64,000 nt of DNA, taken from assembly GCA_964507325.1 (NCBI GenBank), contig CAZDQL010000024.1, positions 1 to 64,000 on the forward strand, read 5' to 3'. This stretch comes from CAZDQL01 sp964507325 (GTDB lineage: Bacteria; Planctomycetota; UBA1135; GCA-002686595). The notes beneath the pieces are model-generated. The model saw only the letters and a program-made list of their open reading frames with translations, ran no database searches and was not told where the DNA came from. A program made the translations under genes and the position numbers. Shown piece after piece: positions 1 to 8,694 of this stretch; within the stretch, counting starts at the first letter, position 1; the number at the start of each line of letters is the position of its first letter.

Positions 1-367
1 TTCTCGGGGCCGCAGCCACTGCAGCATAGGCACTCGAGAATGCAACATCAGGGAGGACTTCGGGCACCTCCGTGCTGCTGGCAAAGGTGTGCCGTCGCGT
101 GCGCGTGGTCAGGGCCCCGAATTGGGCGCTCATCGCGGTGTTCACGTGGTTGTCCATCAGCGCCTCGGGCATCAACACCATGGTGTTGGCCTTGGCGTAG
201 GTGTCCCGGTGGGCTTCTGTGCGTGCCTCCAGGAGATCGAGGAACAGGTGTGCCACCCAAGGGGTCATCAGAATGACGATGAGCAGGACGGGAATGACGA
301 GAACCGTCTCGGTCAAGGCGGTTCCGTGCCGCTGGAGCCGTCGATCAGTGCGTGGCCAGGGTCTCAT
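1..367 (-). CDS. TadE-like pilus assembly protein (3' end outside window)
   Basis: Reading frame on the minus strand from an ATG at 365-367 that stays open to the window edge, so the C-terminus is missing (about 122 residues visible). The N-terminus carries a basic stretch followed by GTALTETVLVIPVLLIVIL, the hydrophobic prepilin-like helix with conserved Glu typical of TadE and TadG family pseudopilins of the Flp/Tad pilus. The start overlaps the end of the TadG-like gene by 23 bases with no clear ribosome binding site, which suggests translational coupling. It is the fourth gene of the locus after the peptidase, TadE-like and TadG-like genes. The family assignment rests on the N-terminal helix and the context. 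Confidence 0.7.
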   Translation of the reverse strand, partial: MRPWPRTDRRLQRHGTALTETVLVIPVLLIVILMTPWVAHLFLDLLEARTEAHRDTYAKANTMVLMPEALMDNHVNTAMSAQFGALTTRTRRHTFASSTEVPEVLPDVAFSSAYAAVAAAPR

Positions 368-1727
368 GGAATTGGGGGGGGAATGCCGAGCCGAAGGAGT
401 TCAGGTCCAACCCGGTGCCTTGGAAAACGCCCGGGTGGACCAGGCTCCCGTGAGTGAGGCGGGGCTGCCACTGCCACCCCCAATCGGTCCAGACTCGCCA
501 CGGGTAGGCGCTGAGCACGGGCTTGAGTAGGTTGACTCCGGGGATGTCGGCCCCAAAGAAGAGGCCCTCGATCCCATTGAAGGTCTCGGCCTGTGCGTAG
601 GCCACCGGCCGCAGGTTGTCGGATTCCCCGAACAGCCCGGGCGCCATGAAACGCAGCGGGTACTGCGGCAACTGCCGCGATTGCTGGTTGTTGGCCCGCT
701 TGCGCGCACTCGCCAACACCGTGAAATCCGCCCATGTGGCCGGATCCGAGGTCACACCCCAGCCGTAGGGCCCGAGCTCGAGCGGCAAGTACTGAGGTTG
801 GGAGCTCAGCACATGGTGGGTGAATCCCAGGCCGGTCAATCCGCCCACGTACCCCAGAAGCGAGCCGATGGCCCAGCCCCAGTCGCTCTCACTGATGAGC
901 ATGTGGTCCAGCACCACGTCCTTGCGCCAGCTCCCATCCGCCAGAGCGTCATAGACGAAGCGCGCGGTGAAAGGCACGACGCACGTCAGCTGGGTTCCCG
1001 GGTGCAAGGGAGGGCTGATGCTCGTCGAGCCGTTGCCGAGCGTGAGCTGTATGTCACAGTCGTAATAAGCTTCCAGCTCTGCCTCTTGCGCGGCGATCAG
1101 GCCGGGAAGCTCAGCTATCCAATCCGCCTGGTATTGCCGTATGTGCACCAGATGGACGATCAGCTCAGCGAGATCCAGGATTGGCATGATGGGCCAACCC
1201 GTCTTGGCGATGAAAGTCAACCAGAGCGCCAGGTCGGCTGTATACAGCACCAAGAGGGGCGCGATGATTGGCAGGGTCGCTGGTAGGCCGGCCAGATGTG
1301 GGGCTATTTTCGATGCAAAGTAATAGGTTTGCATTATGAGCACCCACGTGCCCTCGAAAAGGACTGCGACCGCAACACCAGCCGCGGAGGCATCCCGCAA
1401 CGCCAACTGATTCGTCGCCGTGACCATGTTGATGGCACGGCTGGTCCAGACGGCACTGGAATAGGCGGCCGCATCAGCGGCGGACTGGGCTTCGATCTTG
1501 GCGGAGGTGAGCTCCCCGGTATTCCACGTCATCGCCGCCAGGGCGTAGAACACCAGTCCCATGAAGAGCACGAGCAGCGAGACATTTCCACGCTGACAAC
1601 GGTGCAGACGCTTCCCCGTAGGAGCAAGGGTACCGGTAATCGTAGCTCCGGTAGTGCAGTCCAACGGCAGTGATCGAAGACAGCGTGTCTGGGCGCTCGA
1701 CCCCGGGGATGCACAGACCTCAGTCAC
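345..1727 (-). CDS. TadG-like pilus assembly protein
   Basis: 460 residues. A GTG start at 1725-1727 overlaps the stop of the upstream TadE-like gene by 8 bases (GTGACTGA) and has a strong GGAGG ribosome binding site. Residues 45-95 hold RGNVSLLVLFMG, a transmembrane helix, then AKIEAQSAADAAAYSSAV, which is the hallmark N-terminus of TadG/TadE proteins (helix followed by an Ala-rich segment). The remainder is a long extracytoplasmic region without a domain I recognise, with hydrophobic stretches near residues 115-180. Members of this family are thought to sit in the inner membrane and act in assembly of the Flp pilus. A run of eight C residues lies 30 bases before the stop, just outside the overlap with the next gene. 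Confidence 0.75.
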   Translation of the reverse strand: MTEVCASPGSSAQTRCLRSLPLDCTTGATITGTLAPTGKRLHRCQRGNVSLLVLFMGLVFYALAAMTWNTGELTSAKIEAQSAADAAAYSSAVWTSRAINMVTATNQLALRDASAAGVAVAVLFEGTWVLIMQTYYFASKIAPHLAGLPATLPIIAPLLVLYTADLALWLTFIAKTGWPIMPILDLAELIVHLVHIRQYQADWIAELPGLIAAQEAELEAYYDCDIQLTLGNGSTSISPPLHPGTQLTCVVPFTARFVYDALADGSWRKDVVLDHMLISESDWGWAIGSLLGYVGGLTGLGFTHHVLSSQPQYLPLELGPYGWGVTSDPATWADFTVLASARKRANNQQSRQLPQYPLRFMAPGLFGESDNLRPVAYAQAETFNGIEGLFFGADIPGVNLLKPVLSAYPWRVWTDWGWQWQPRLTHGSLVHPGVFQGTGLDLNSFGSAFPPQFHETLATH

Positions 1728-3252
1728 CGGTTCCTCCGTCCCCCTTGGAATCCCCCTTGTCCTTGCCCTTCTTCTTCTTCTTCTTCTTCTTGTTCTTCTC
1801 CTCTTCCTTCTCCATCTCGTCCTTCTTGTCCAGGGCGTCCTTCAGGCGTTTCCGCAGGTCGTGAGCCTCGTCGCCGTCCCCATCATCGTCCTTGGATTTT
1901 TCGCGGTTGCGCCAATAGAGCGGTGTGTTGGGCACCGTTTCAAAGGACCATCCACCGATGCTGTGCAGAGAGCCAAATGCATCGGGAACGACGGGGAACA
2001 GACCCAGAAGGGTGCGTCTGCCCCCCGTGGATTGCAGCCGAACGGTGAAGAAGTCCGCGTGCTTCAGTCGAAACGCTCGCCCACTCCCATCGGGCGCCGG
2101 TCTGGTGACCCCAGGGGCCAGTTGCAGCAAACTGGGAACGGCCAGCTTGAAGTCGTAGACCAAGGTGATCTCCACCTCCTTAGGTGAGAGGGGATCGACG
2201 TTGGCCTTGGAGCGCGCGTAGGTACGGATCGCCCGAGCCGACCCGGTCCGCAGAGCATTGACTCCACCGTCGAGCGATGCCGCTGCGGGAGCGAGCCATG
2301 CGCGTGGCAGGGGGATGTCGATCTCCGTCTTGAAGGGCGGGATCACCATGTCGAACGGTTCCGGGACCGGGATCTCGATGGGAACCGGGATCGAGTCGGG
2401 TACGAGTGACGCCAGGGAGGGTGGCTCGGGAAGCAGGTACCCGATGTCCTGCGTGCTGGCCATTTGCCTGGCGGGCTGCACCGCGTGCTCCGGAAGGGGG
2501 ATCAGAGGGGACCAGGAGTCGTGCCAGGCAGCCATGGCGCCGCCGAGACCCCCACCGTGCTTGCCCCGAATCGTCTGCAGCTGGGTGGCGGACTGTGCAT
2601 AGGCCATACGCCGTGCGAAATGCCCCCCACCCCAGGCAGCGCTCTGAGCCTCGAGCAGCCGTTCCATCGGGCCGCCCTCGGGATGGGCACCGGAAGCTCG
2701 GGGGGACAGTGCAGCGAGGACCATGTGGGCGGCCCGCTCGGGGCGCTCGCGATCCACCCACTCCGGAAAGGGAGGGATCTGGAGCAGGGCCAGCAGACCC
2801 TGACCGAGATTGGCGCCCAGGTCGTTCTTGGTCTCGGCCTCGAAGCTGACCATGGCCGAGCGTGCTGCGACGAAGCTGGCGTAGCGCAGGACCACCGCTG
2901 CCTGGGCGATCAGCGCGACCTGGATCACCGTGCCGATGAGCAGGAGCACGATCGGCAGGACCAACACGAACTCCGCCATGACCGTGCCCTGGGTCGCTCG
3001 AAGCTCAGAGCTCCACGCCATCCGGCGACCTATCCGCGCCAGGCGAACCGTCCAGCGCAGCGCGAGGAAGGCACTGGCGACGAACGCCAAGGTTATGCCC
3101 AGCTCGAAGGCGAAGGACAACGACAGAGGAGGGTCACCAACGGCGGCAACCAAGCGCGCGGGGTGCGCCATGATGTCGAAGCCCAGCCATGCCACCAGGC
3201 CGGCGGCCAGGTCCCACCGCAGCGTCCGCAACTTGGGGAGAGGGCTCACCAT
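1720..3252 (-). CDS. TadE-like protein with extra N-terminal membrane segments and poly-lysine tail
   Basis: 510 residues. The first 90 residues contain two predicted membrane helices (about 12-30 and 45-65) that are not part of a standard TadE protein. The TadE-type helix follows around residues 88-115 (QGTVMAEFVLVLPIVLLLIG). The central region is Pro-rich and presumably periplasmic. The last 60 residues are highly charged and end in a run of Lys encoded by repeated AAG codons. The ATG overlaps the prepilin peptidase stop by 7 bases, and its own stop overlaps the TadG start by 8, so the genes form one operon. The poly-Lys tail could contact an acidic surface or membrane lipid; that is speculation. 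Confidence 0.7.
   Translation of the reverse strand: MVSPLPKLRTLRWDLAAGLVAWLGFDIMAHPARLVAAVGDPPLSLSFAFELGITLAFVASAFLALRWTVRLARIGRRMAWSSELRATQGTVMAEFVLVLPIVLLLIGTVIQVALIAQAAVVLRYASFVAARSAMVSFEAETKNDLGANLGQGLLALLQIPPFPEWVDRERPERAAHMVLAALSPRASGAHPEGGPMERLLEAQSAAWGGGHFARRMAYAQSATQLQTIRGKHGGGLGGAMAAWHDSWSPLIPLPEHAVQPARQMASTQDIGYLLPEPPSLASLVPDSIPVPIEIPVPEPFDMVIPPFKTEIDIPLPRAWLAPAAASLDGGVNALRTGSARAIRTYARSKANVDPLSPKEVEITLVYDFKLAVPSLLQLAPGVTRPAPDGSGRAFRLKHADFFTVRLQSTGGRRTLLGLFPVVPDAFGSLHSIGGWSFETVPNTPLYWRNREKSKDDDGDGDEAHDLRKRLKDALDKKDEMEKEEEKNKKKKKKKKGKDKGDSKGDGGTGD
1768..1791. repeat. (CTT)8 trinucleotide tract
   Basis: Eight uninterrupted CTT units on the plus strand, followed by further pyrimidine-rich sequence to about 1812. 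Within the TadE-like gene on the minus strand they encode consecutive lysines. Unit changes would keep the frame but change tail length. Confidence 0.9.
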
Positions 3253-4136
3253 CCCACCGACAGGAGAACGCGGTGAAGGGCGACGAACTGGGCCAGCACC
3301 AGCCCGATCAGGAGCGAGAGCGCGAACGGTCCTTCAGTGGGTTTGAAGGCGTAGACCGCACGCATGTCGCTGCGCAGGACCACACTGAAGTAGATCGCAC
3401 AGGCGAACTTCTGCATCCGGCGCAGCAGGCTGCCGCGCAGCGTCCAGTTGGCGATGCCCAGAACGGCTGCTATGAGCAGAGTGTTGAACAGGACCGCCAC
3501 TACGGCATCGAAGCCGATCAGGGCTCCCACGGCGGCCAGCAACTTGACATCGCCGCCACCCAGTCCGCGCGCCATGAAGCTCACGATTCCGATCACTGCG
3601 CACAGACCGAACCCCTGCAGGCAATCGATCGCGCCGGGGGATCCCAGCCAAACCTGCGCCGCAGCCAGACCGAGTCCCGCGAGCACCCCCGGCAGGATTC
3701 CGTTCAGACCCAGCCCCAAGAGGATGGCTGGATAGGTCAGGGTATTCGGGATGCGCCGTGTCGCGATGTCCCCCCAAGTGGCCGCGAAGCAGACGATCAG
3801 GCAGAGGGAGAGCAGGAAGAAGCCGTGCTCCCGCTGGCCTGACGAGATCTGCAGCGCGGACGCCAATACCGCGGTACAGGACAGGCCTACGATCCAAGAC
3901 GCCGTGATGCGCGCAATCGACGCCCCTGCAGTTGCGCCTTCCGCCCCTGGTTCGTGATTGGCCGGGAGCAGTACCTCGAGCGCTTCATCCGCCGCAGACC
4001 CCTGTTCGGGCTCGCCTGCGGCCGAAGAGGAGGGGGGGTCCAAGGGGATCTCACCGGGGAGTTCGAGGAGACCGATGCAGCCTGCGGCTACCGCCAGATT
4101 GTGGCCCGCGGCCTGTCGACCCGCAAGTGTGGGCAA
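3246..4136 (-). CDS. A24-family prepilin peptidase (TadV/CpaA-like)
   Basis: 296 residues from a TTG start. An inner-membrane aspartyl protease that cleaves the leader of pilin precursors. The two family aspartates are visible: D123 in WGDIATRRIPN and D196 in GLGGGDVKLL (the GxGD motif). About six hydrophobic helices run from residue 75 to the end. It lacks the N-methyltransferase domain of PilD and so matches the short TadV/CpaA class. The first 70 residues are hydrophilic and Pro/Glu-rich, which is unusual; a TTG at 4043 preceded by GGTGAG is an alternative start, so the N-terminus is uncertain. It is the first gene of the Tad operon and diverges from the flavoprotein at 4195. Confidence 0.82.
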   Translation of the reverse strand: MPTLAGRQAAGHNLAVAAGCIGLLELPGEIPLDPPSSSAAGEPEQGSAADEALEVLLPANHEPGAEGATAGASIARITASWIVGLSCTAVLASALQISSGQREHGFFLLSLCLIVCFAATWGDIATRRIPNTLTYPAILLGLGLNGILPGVLAGLGLAAAQVWLGSPGAIDCLQGFGLCAVIGIVSFMARGLGGGDVKLLAAVGALIGFDAVVAVLFNTLLIAAVLGIANWTLRGSLLRRMQKFACAIYFSVVLRSDMRAVYAFKPTEGPFALSLLIGLVLAQFVALHRVLLSVGW

Positions 4137-4182
4137 CGCGGGGCCTGAACACCCGGACCGTCACGAGCGGACCGGGGGCAGC

Positions 4183-4188
4183 TATCCT
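4183..4188 (+). promoter_or_regulatory. -10 element for the YhbP-like gene (leaderless)
   Basis: TATCCT ends six bases before the ATG at 4195. This would place transcription start at or next to the start codon, so the mRNA would be leaderless. No Shine-Dalgarno sequence is present, in agreement. No clear -35 hexamer. Confidence 0.45.
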
Positions 4189-4194
4189 GCCCCG

Positions 4195-4701
4195 ATGACC
4201 GACATCCATCGGGCCGTGATCGAACAACTGCGCGAGCATCACGTCCTGGCGCTGGCCACCGTCGACCGCAGCGCGGGGGGGGGCCCCTACGTCGCGCCCC
4301 TCTACTACGCCCTCTGCCTGCCCAGCGGGGCGCGTGGTCGAGCGGCACCGGTCCTGGTCTTCGCCAGCCACCCGGACTCGGTCCACGGCGGACACCTGGG
4401 GCGCGGTCCCACGCCGACCGCGGCCGCGGTCTTCCTGGAGACCGAGGAGTTGATCCAGGTGCGCGGCCTTCAGCTGCGAGGCGACACCCGGGCCCTCTCC
4501 AGCCTGCCCGCCTCCGTCGCGCGTCAGCTGCGCGAGTGCTACCTGGAGCGCCACCCCATGGCGGAGGTGCCCCTGCGCACGGGGGAGGAGGAGCTCTACG
4601 CCTTCCTGGTTCGCTGGGCCAAGATCACCGACAACCGTCTCGGCCTCGGGGTGCATCCCGAGGGGGAGTTCGACGCCGAGCGGACCCTCGGGGAGCTCTG
4701 A
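4195..4701 (+). CDS. pyridoxamine 5'-phosphate oxidase-like flavin-binding protein, YhbP/UPF0306 type
   Basis: 168 residues with a split-barrel fold. The N-terminus AVIEQLREHHVLALATVD followed by PYVAPLYYAL is the usual FMN-binding beta-barrel entry. The C-terminus KITDNRLGLGVHPEGEF resembles the KFTDNTLGFGKK segment of E. coli YhbP, which points to the UPF0306 subgroup rather than PdxH. The biochemical role of that family is not established; flavin or F420 binding is expected. The ATG at 4195 is chosen because homology begins there; the longer open frame upstream is antisense to the peptidase. Monocistronic, convergent with the sulfatase-like gene ending 12 bases downstream. Confidence 0.75.
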   Translation: MTDIHRAVIEQLREHHVLALATVDRSAGGGPYVAPLYYALCLPSGARGRAAPVLVFASHPDSVHGGHLGRGPTPTAAAVFLETEELIQVRGLQLRGDTRALSSLPASVARQLRECYLERHPMAEVPLRTGEEELYAFLVRWAKITDNRLGLGVHPEGEFDAERTLGEL

Positions 4702-4713
4702 TCGCCGTCGATC

Positions 4714-7020
4714 TCAGCGGTACCGCGCGCACTGCTCGCAGTCGCACTGCGGGTCGATCCACACCCTCGCCCCCACCTCGGGCGTGTCGCCCGCGTACCC
4801 GAGAGCCGCCAGGTCGCGCAGGCTCTGCTCGCTGACCGCCCGGCTCCTGGCCAACCCGCTGGCCGATGCGGCACCCAGCCACTGCACCAGTTGCGAGCGC
4901 ATCTCGCGGGCCACCTCCGGATGGTCCTCCTCCACGTCGGCGGCGCACTCGGGATCCTCGGAGACGTCGAAGAGCTCCAAGTCATGGCGCTCGTGGTCTT
5001 GGGGCCGCAGCGTCGAATGATCGCGCAGATGCAGGACCGCGAACCACGAATCCACCATCAGCGAGGCGGAGGATCCCCCCGCGGAGAGGGCGAAGCGTGG
5101 AGCCGATCCGGAAGCGGGGTCATCGATCAGCCCCAGGATGTTCTCGCCGGGGAACTCCACGAAGCCCAGGCCCGCCAGGTCGAGCAGGGTGCGACCGAGG
5201 CCGACCTGATCCGCGGGGGACGACACGCGCACCCCGGCGGGCACGTCGGGCCCGGCGATCACCAACGGAATCCGTAGGGTGGTGGGGAAGAGCGTGCTGT
5301 GGTTGAACCAGGTGCCCGCCCCCTGCAGCGTCTCGCCGTGGTCGCTGGTCACGGCGATCCACCCCGATCCCACGCGCGGATGCTCGAAGAGCCGGGCGAG
5401 CTCGGAGTCCAGGTAAGTCACCTCCGCCCGGTACTGGGCCATGGCGAACTCCGGGTCGCGCAGGGTGTTGAGATGCTCCGGCAGGGTGCCTTCGACGAAT
5501 CCCGGATCGGGTAGCTCGGGGTCGAAGGGGTTCTTCTTCTTCGGGTAGTAGAAGCGGTCGTGGGACTTGGGGGGTGCGTAGGGGTCGTGGGCGTCGAAGA
5601 TGTGCAGCCAGAGGAAGAGGGGACGGCCCACCGCCCCGTCGACGTACTCGAGCAGGGCGTCCACGGCATCCTCCGCGTCCCAGGGCGCCCCCTGGGGATC
5701 GCGCATGCGATCGAAGCCCTGCCCCAAGCCGATGCCGCGCGGACCCAGGTGGCGCACGCTGACGACTCCCGCCGTGGCCCAGCCGGCGTCGCGGAAAGCC
5801 TCGGCTAGGGTCTCGGCCTCCCCACCGAGACGACCGGTGTTGGCCACCAGACGGGTGTCCCGCGGGTGGAGGCCCGTCATCAGCGCGGTGTGCGAGGGCG
5901 AGGTGATGTTGGTGCTCGCCCAGGCATCCTCGAAGAGCACCCCGCGGGCCGCCAGGGCGTCGATCGCCGGCGTCTTCACCTCGACGCCGGAGCCCGCGGC
6001 GCCCAGGTGGTCGGCGCGGTGCGTGTCCGAGGTGACGAACAGGACCGTCGGGGTCGGGGTGCCGGGAGCGTAGACCTCGACGGTCGCGATGGCGCAAGCG
6101 GTGGGTAGGTCCTTCTCCGCCAAGAGCTCGAACTGCGCGCGCAGGCGCTGCCCGACGTAGTCGGAGAGGGAGAGGGTGACGTCGTGCCACTCCGGCTGGT
6201 CGCGGCGACTGCTCTCGAGCTCGACCTTGCGCCGCTTGAGCGGCTCGGTGGACCCGTCGGCGGCGTAGAGACTGACCCGCACCGTGCGGTCTCCGCCCGT
6301 GTTCAGGAATCCCGGTTGGCCGCAGGCGAAGGAGAACTTCTCGCCGGCGCGCTCGACGTCGAACTCGCACATGAGCGGAGCCCCGACTGCCAGGCCCACC
6401 CCCGCGCGGGATTCGTTGCCGAGAGCGACCGTCATGGGGCCCTTCTCCGGCAGGGGCAGCCACAGGGCGATGGGAGTGCGAACGAGATCGATGCTGTGGA
6501 TCTCCGCCCCCCCCTTGCCTTCGACCTCGATCTCGATCGCGGTCAGGGGACCCAGCGCTTTGGCGTTCCACGGCCGCTCGAAGGTGGCGGCCTTCGGCCC
6601 CCCGGCGGTGTTGAGCATTCGCTTCTCGGTGAAGACCGCCTCTTCCCCCTGCATCAGCCGCAGCTCGACGCCCAACCGACCCCCGTAGCGGCCGCGGACC
6701 AGCACCTGGTTGAAGGCCTCGTACTCCACGTCGCAGCCGATCCGGAGCTCGTGGCGCCCACCGTCGCGGCCGATCAGTTTGAGGGCCGGCCCGTTGGTCG
6801 ATTCGATCACGCGGCTGCGCGGGCTCTCGACCTCCCACCCCGTGAGCTCCGGAGTCACGCGGTAGCTCTCCACCAGCTCAGGGATGGGCAAGTCGCGCGG
6901 AATCACCAAGGAGAGCTCGGGACGCTCGTAGCGCGCCTTCCCTCCCGGGGAGTCTCCAGCGCCGGAACAGGCCACGAGCGGGGCGCAAAACGCCACCAGA
7001 ATCGAGCGCAGACGGGACAT
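4714..7020 (-). CDS. sulfatase-superfamily lipoprotein lacking the formylglycine residue
   Basis: 768 residues. A lipoprotein signal peptide (LVACSG, predicted lipidated Cys19) indicates surface or periplasmic anchoring. Residues about 30-315 form a beta-rich region resembling a carbohydrate-binding or sandwich module. Residues 325-750 form the alkaline phosphatase/sulfatase fold, with metal-ligand segments VTSDTHRADHLG and TSDHGETLQG. At the position of the CxPxR signature the sequence is TSPSH (373-377), so the residue converted to formylglycine in sulfatases is Thr and the Arg is His. That pattern favours a Thr-nucleophile phosphatase, phosphotransferase or phosphodiesterase over a sulfatase. 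Downstream of hemerythrin by 59 bases on the same strand; link unclear. Confidence 0.8.
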   Translation of the reverse strand: MSRLRSILVAFCAPLVACSGAGDSPGGKARYERPELSLVIPRDLPIPELVESYRVTPELTGWEVESPRSRVIESTNGPALKLIGRDGGRHELRIGCDVEYEAFNQVLVRGRYGGRLGVELRLMQGEEAVFTEKRMLNTAGGPKAATFERPWNAKALGPLTAIEIEVEGKGGAEIHSIDLVRTPIALWLPLPEKGPMTVALGNESRAGVGLAVGAPLMCEFDVERAGEKFSFACGQPGFLNTGGDRTVRVSLYAADGSTEPLKRRKVELESSRRDQPEWHDVTLSLSDYVGQRLRAQFELLAEKDLPTACAIATVEVYAPGTPTPTVLFVTSDTHRADHLGAAGSGVEVKTPAIDALAARGVLFEDAWASTNITSPSHTALMTGLHPRDTRLVANTGRLGGEAETLAEAFRDAGWATAGVVSVRHLGPRGIGLGQGFDRMRDPQGAPWDAEDAVDALLEYVDGAVGRPLFLWLHIFDAHDPYAPPKSHDRFYYPKKKNPFDPELPDPGFVEGTLPEHLNTLRDPEFAMAQYRAEVTYLDSELARLFEHPRVGSGWIAVTSDHGETLQGAGTWFNHSTLFPTTLRIPLVIAGPDVPAGVRVSSPADQVGLGRTLLDLAGLGFVEFPGENILGLIDDPASGSAPRFALSAGGSSASLMVDSWFAVLHLRDHSTLRPQDHERHDLELFDVSEDPECAADVEEDHPEVAREMRSQLVQWLGAASASGLARSRAVSEQSLRDLAALGYAGDTPEVGARVWIDPQCDCEQCARYR

Positions 7021-7079
7021 CGCGGCGAGTCTACCACAGGCCTTGCGCGGCCCGGGAAAGGCGCGGCGCCGTGGAATCG

Positions 7080-7676
7080 TCAGCGCCCTGGGGTCAACTG
7101 CCCCGCCCCGTACGAGCGCCCACGTCCCGGCCCATGGCGTTGGCGCAGCTCCCCCACCGAGTGCAGCGCCGGTTGCACGGTGCCCTGGGGTCGGGAGCGA
7201 TCGAACTGCTCCATCCCCTGGCAGAGCTCGGCCTGCTTGTCCTCCGAGAGCATGGCGTCGACCATCGGGTAGAGGATCTGCTCCTCCGTCTTGAAGTGCG
7301 CCAAGATGAGGGAGCGGTGCTCGTCGGCGAGGAGCGACAGCGTCTCCACCGAGCGGCTATCGTCGGCGGCCACGCCTTCGTACTGGCTGTGCATGGCCAC
7401 CACGAGCGCCTGCAGTCGGTCGTGCTCGGTACCCAACACCGCTACCGGGCCGTGGTCGATCGACAGCCCATGGGCACTCAGGGCGGGGAAGAGGATCTCC
7501 TCCTCCCGTTCGTTGTGGTACGCGCCGCAGTAGACGTCGAGGAAGGTCAGCCCCAGGCCCAGGTCCGGCGCGACCGCCCCCCCTTCCCGCAAGACCGCCT
7601 CCACCACGCGTTGGAAGGTCTCGAGGAAGCCGGCCAGGATCCGGTGCTCGCTGTGCAGAATCTCTGTGGGGCGCAT
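7080..7676 (-). CDS. hemerythrin-domain protein
   Basis: 198 residues from the ATG at 7676 (a TTG 12 bases upstream is less likely). A four-helix hemerythrin/HHE fold with the expected di-iron ligand pattern: HSEHR near the N-terminus, HNEREEEILFP, HDRLQAL, and HRSLILAHFKTEEQILYP. Such proteins bind O2 or protect or repair iron centres under oxidative or nitrosative stress. The last 40 residues are Gly/Arg-rich and look disordered. It follows the tandem universal stress protein by 90 bases on the same strand, in a cluster headed by a PAS kinase and a NarL-type regulator, which supports a role in oxygen or redox stress. Confidence 0.85.
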   Translation of the reverse strand: MRPTEILHSEHRILAGFLETFQRVVEAVLREGGAVAPDLGLGLTFLDVYCGAYHNEREEEILFPALSAHGLSIDHGPVAVLGTEHDRLQALVVAMHSQYEGVAADDSRSVETLSLLADEHRSLILAHFKTEEQILYPMVDAMLSEDKQAELCQGMEQFDRSRPQGTVQPALHSVGELRQRHGPGRGRSYGAGQLTPGR

Positions 7677-7766
7677 GCGACGTACCAATCTCCATGGTCG
7701 GCGATCGCACGGGCTCGAACCCCGGGGTTGGGGTGCGAACGCTTTTCGCGAATTGACCGTAGCCCC

Positions 7767-8681
7767 TCAGCCCATCTCGAGTGGGCAAGAGAAGCCCTCG
7801 GGCTTCACCACCAGGAGCGATCCGTCGACGCGCGTCATGACCTTTTCGGCGGTGTTTCCGAATAGGAACCCACGCACACCGACCCGGGAGTAGGTCCCCA
7901 GGACGAGCAGGTCGGCCTGCAGGAACTCGACCCCGTCCAGGATGCAGCGCACTGGGGAATTGCGACCGACGTGCAGCTGCGCGGGTACTCCGTGGGCGTG
8001 CTCCTCGACCTGGCGGCGTGTGTCCTCGAGCGCCTGGGCCCCCCGGTCCGCGTGGGGATCCCCCTCGACGACCCCTTCCCTGATCTGGTCGGCCATCTCG
8101 TACTGCCAGGCGTGGGCGACGTGCAGCTCGGCTCCGGAGAGCTCGCAGAACGTGGCGGCCAGCTCGATGGCGCGGCCGCCCACGTCCTCGAGGTCGGTGG
8201 CGGCCAGCACGCGCAGGGGCTGCGACTGACCGTCGGCCTTGACGACCCACACGGGGCAGGGGCAATCCCGGACGAGCCGACGGGAGACGCTGCCGAGCTT
8301 GGCGCCCCGGCCGACCACGTCGTGCTTGCCGACGATGACCAGATCCGCGCTCTGGTTGAGCACCTGACGGATGACCGCCACGGCGGGCTTCTCGGGGCGG
8401 AAGGTGAGGTAGGTGGTGATCCCGGCGTCGAGGAACTCCCGACGGATGTCCTCGAGCGCCAAGCGCCCCTCCTCCGACAGGCCGTAGGCGGGCCGCGCGC
8501 CGGGCTTGCCTTCCTCGCGGATGAAGAGGTCGCCGGCGACGGCGTGCACCAGCTCCACCCTGGCCCCGGTGGCCCGTGCCAGCCACAGCGCCCGATCCAC
8601 CGCGCGCCGGCTTCCAGCGGTCACCTTCTGGTGTATCGGCTCCAGAGCGAGACCGACGACGATCTGGCGCAGCTCGTACAA
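7767..8681 (-). CDS. tandem-domain universal stress protein
   Basis: 304 residues, two UspA domains in tandem (about 1-150 and 155-300). Each ends in the nucleotide-binding loop pattern: VGKHDVVGRGAKLGSVSRRL in the first, and LGTYSRVGVRGFLFGNTAEKV in the second (G-x2-G-x9-G-S/N). Tandem USPs usually bind ATP and are induced in hypoxia, starvation or stationary phase. The start is 13 bases downstream of the LuxR-type regulator stop, so the two are very likely co-transcribed. A second tandem USP gene lies at 11842 on the opposite strand and is clearly diverged. Confidence 0.88.
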   Translation of the reverse strand: MYELRQIVVGLALEPIHQKVTAGSRRAVDRALWLARATGARVELVHAVAGDLFIREEGKPGARPAYGLSEEGRLALEDIRREFLDAGITTYLTFRPEKPAVAVIRQVLNQSADLVIVGKHDVVGRGAKLGSVSRRLVRDCPCPVWVVKADGQSQPLRVLAATDLEDVGGRAIELAATFCELSGAELHVAHAWQYEMADQIREGVVEGDPHADRGAQALEDTRRQVEEHAHGVPAQLHVGRNSPVRCILDGVEFLQADLLVLGTYSRVGVRGFLFGNTAEKVMTRVDGSLLVVKPEGFSCPLEMG

Positions 8682-8694
8682 CGGGGCGCGGGGG

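Noticed and set aside
7681..7740. tRNA-like T-arm on the minus strand (GGGGTTCGAGCCC followed by ACCA)
   Set aside because: The T-stem has a mismatch, the 3' part is two bases too long, no matching 5' acceptor, D-arm or anticodon arm exists, and the spacer between the two protein genes is too short for a tRNA. The 12-base palindrome AACCCCGGGGTT explains the match.
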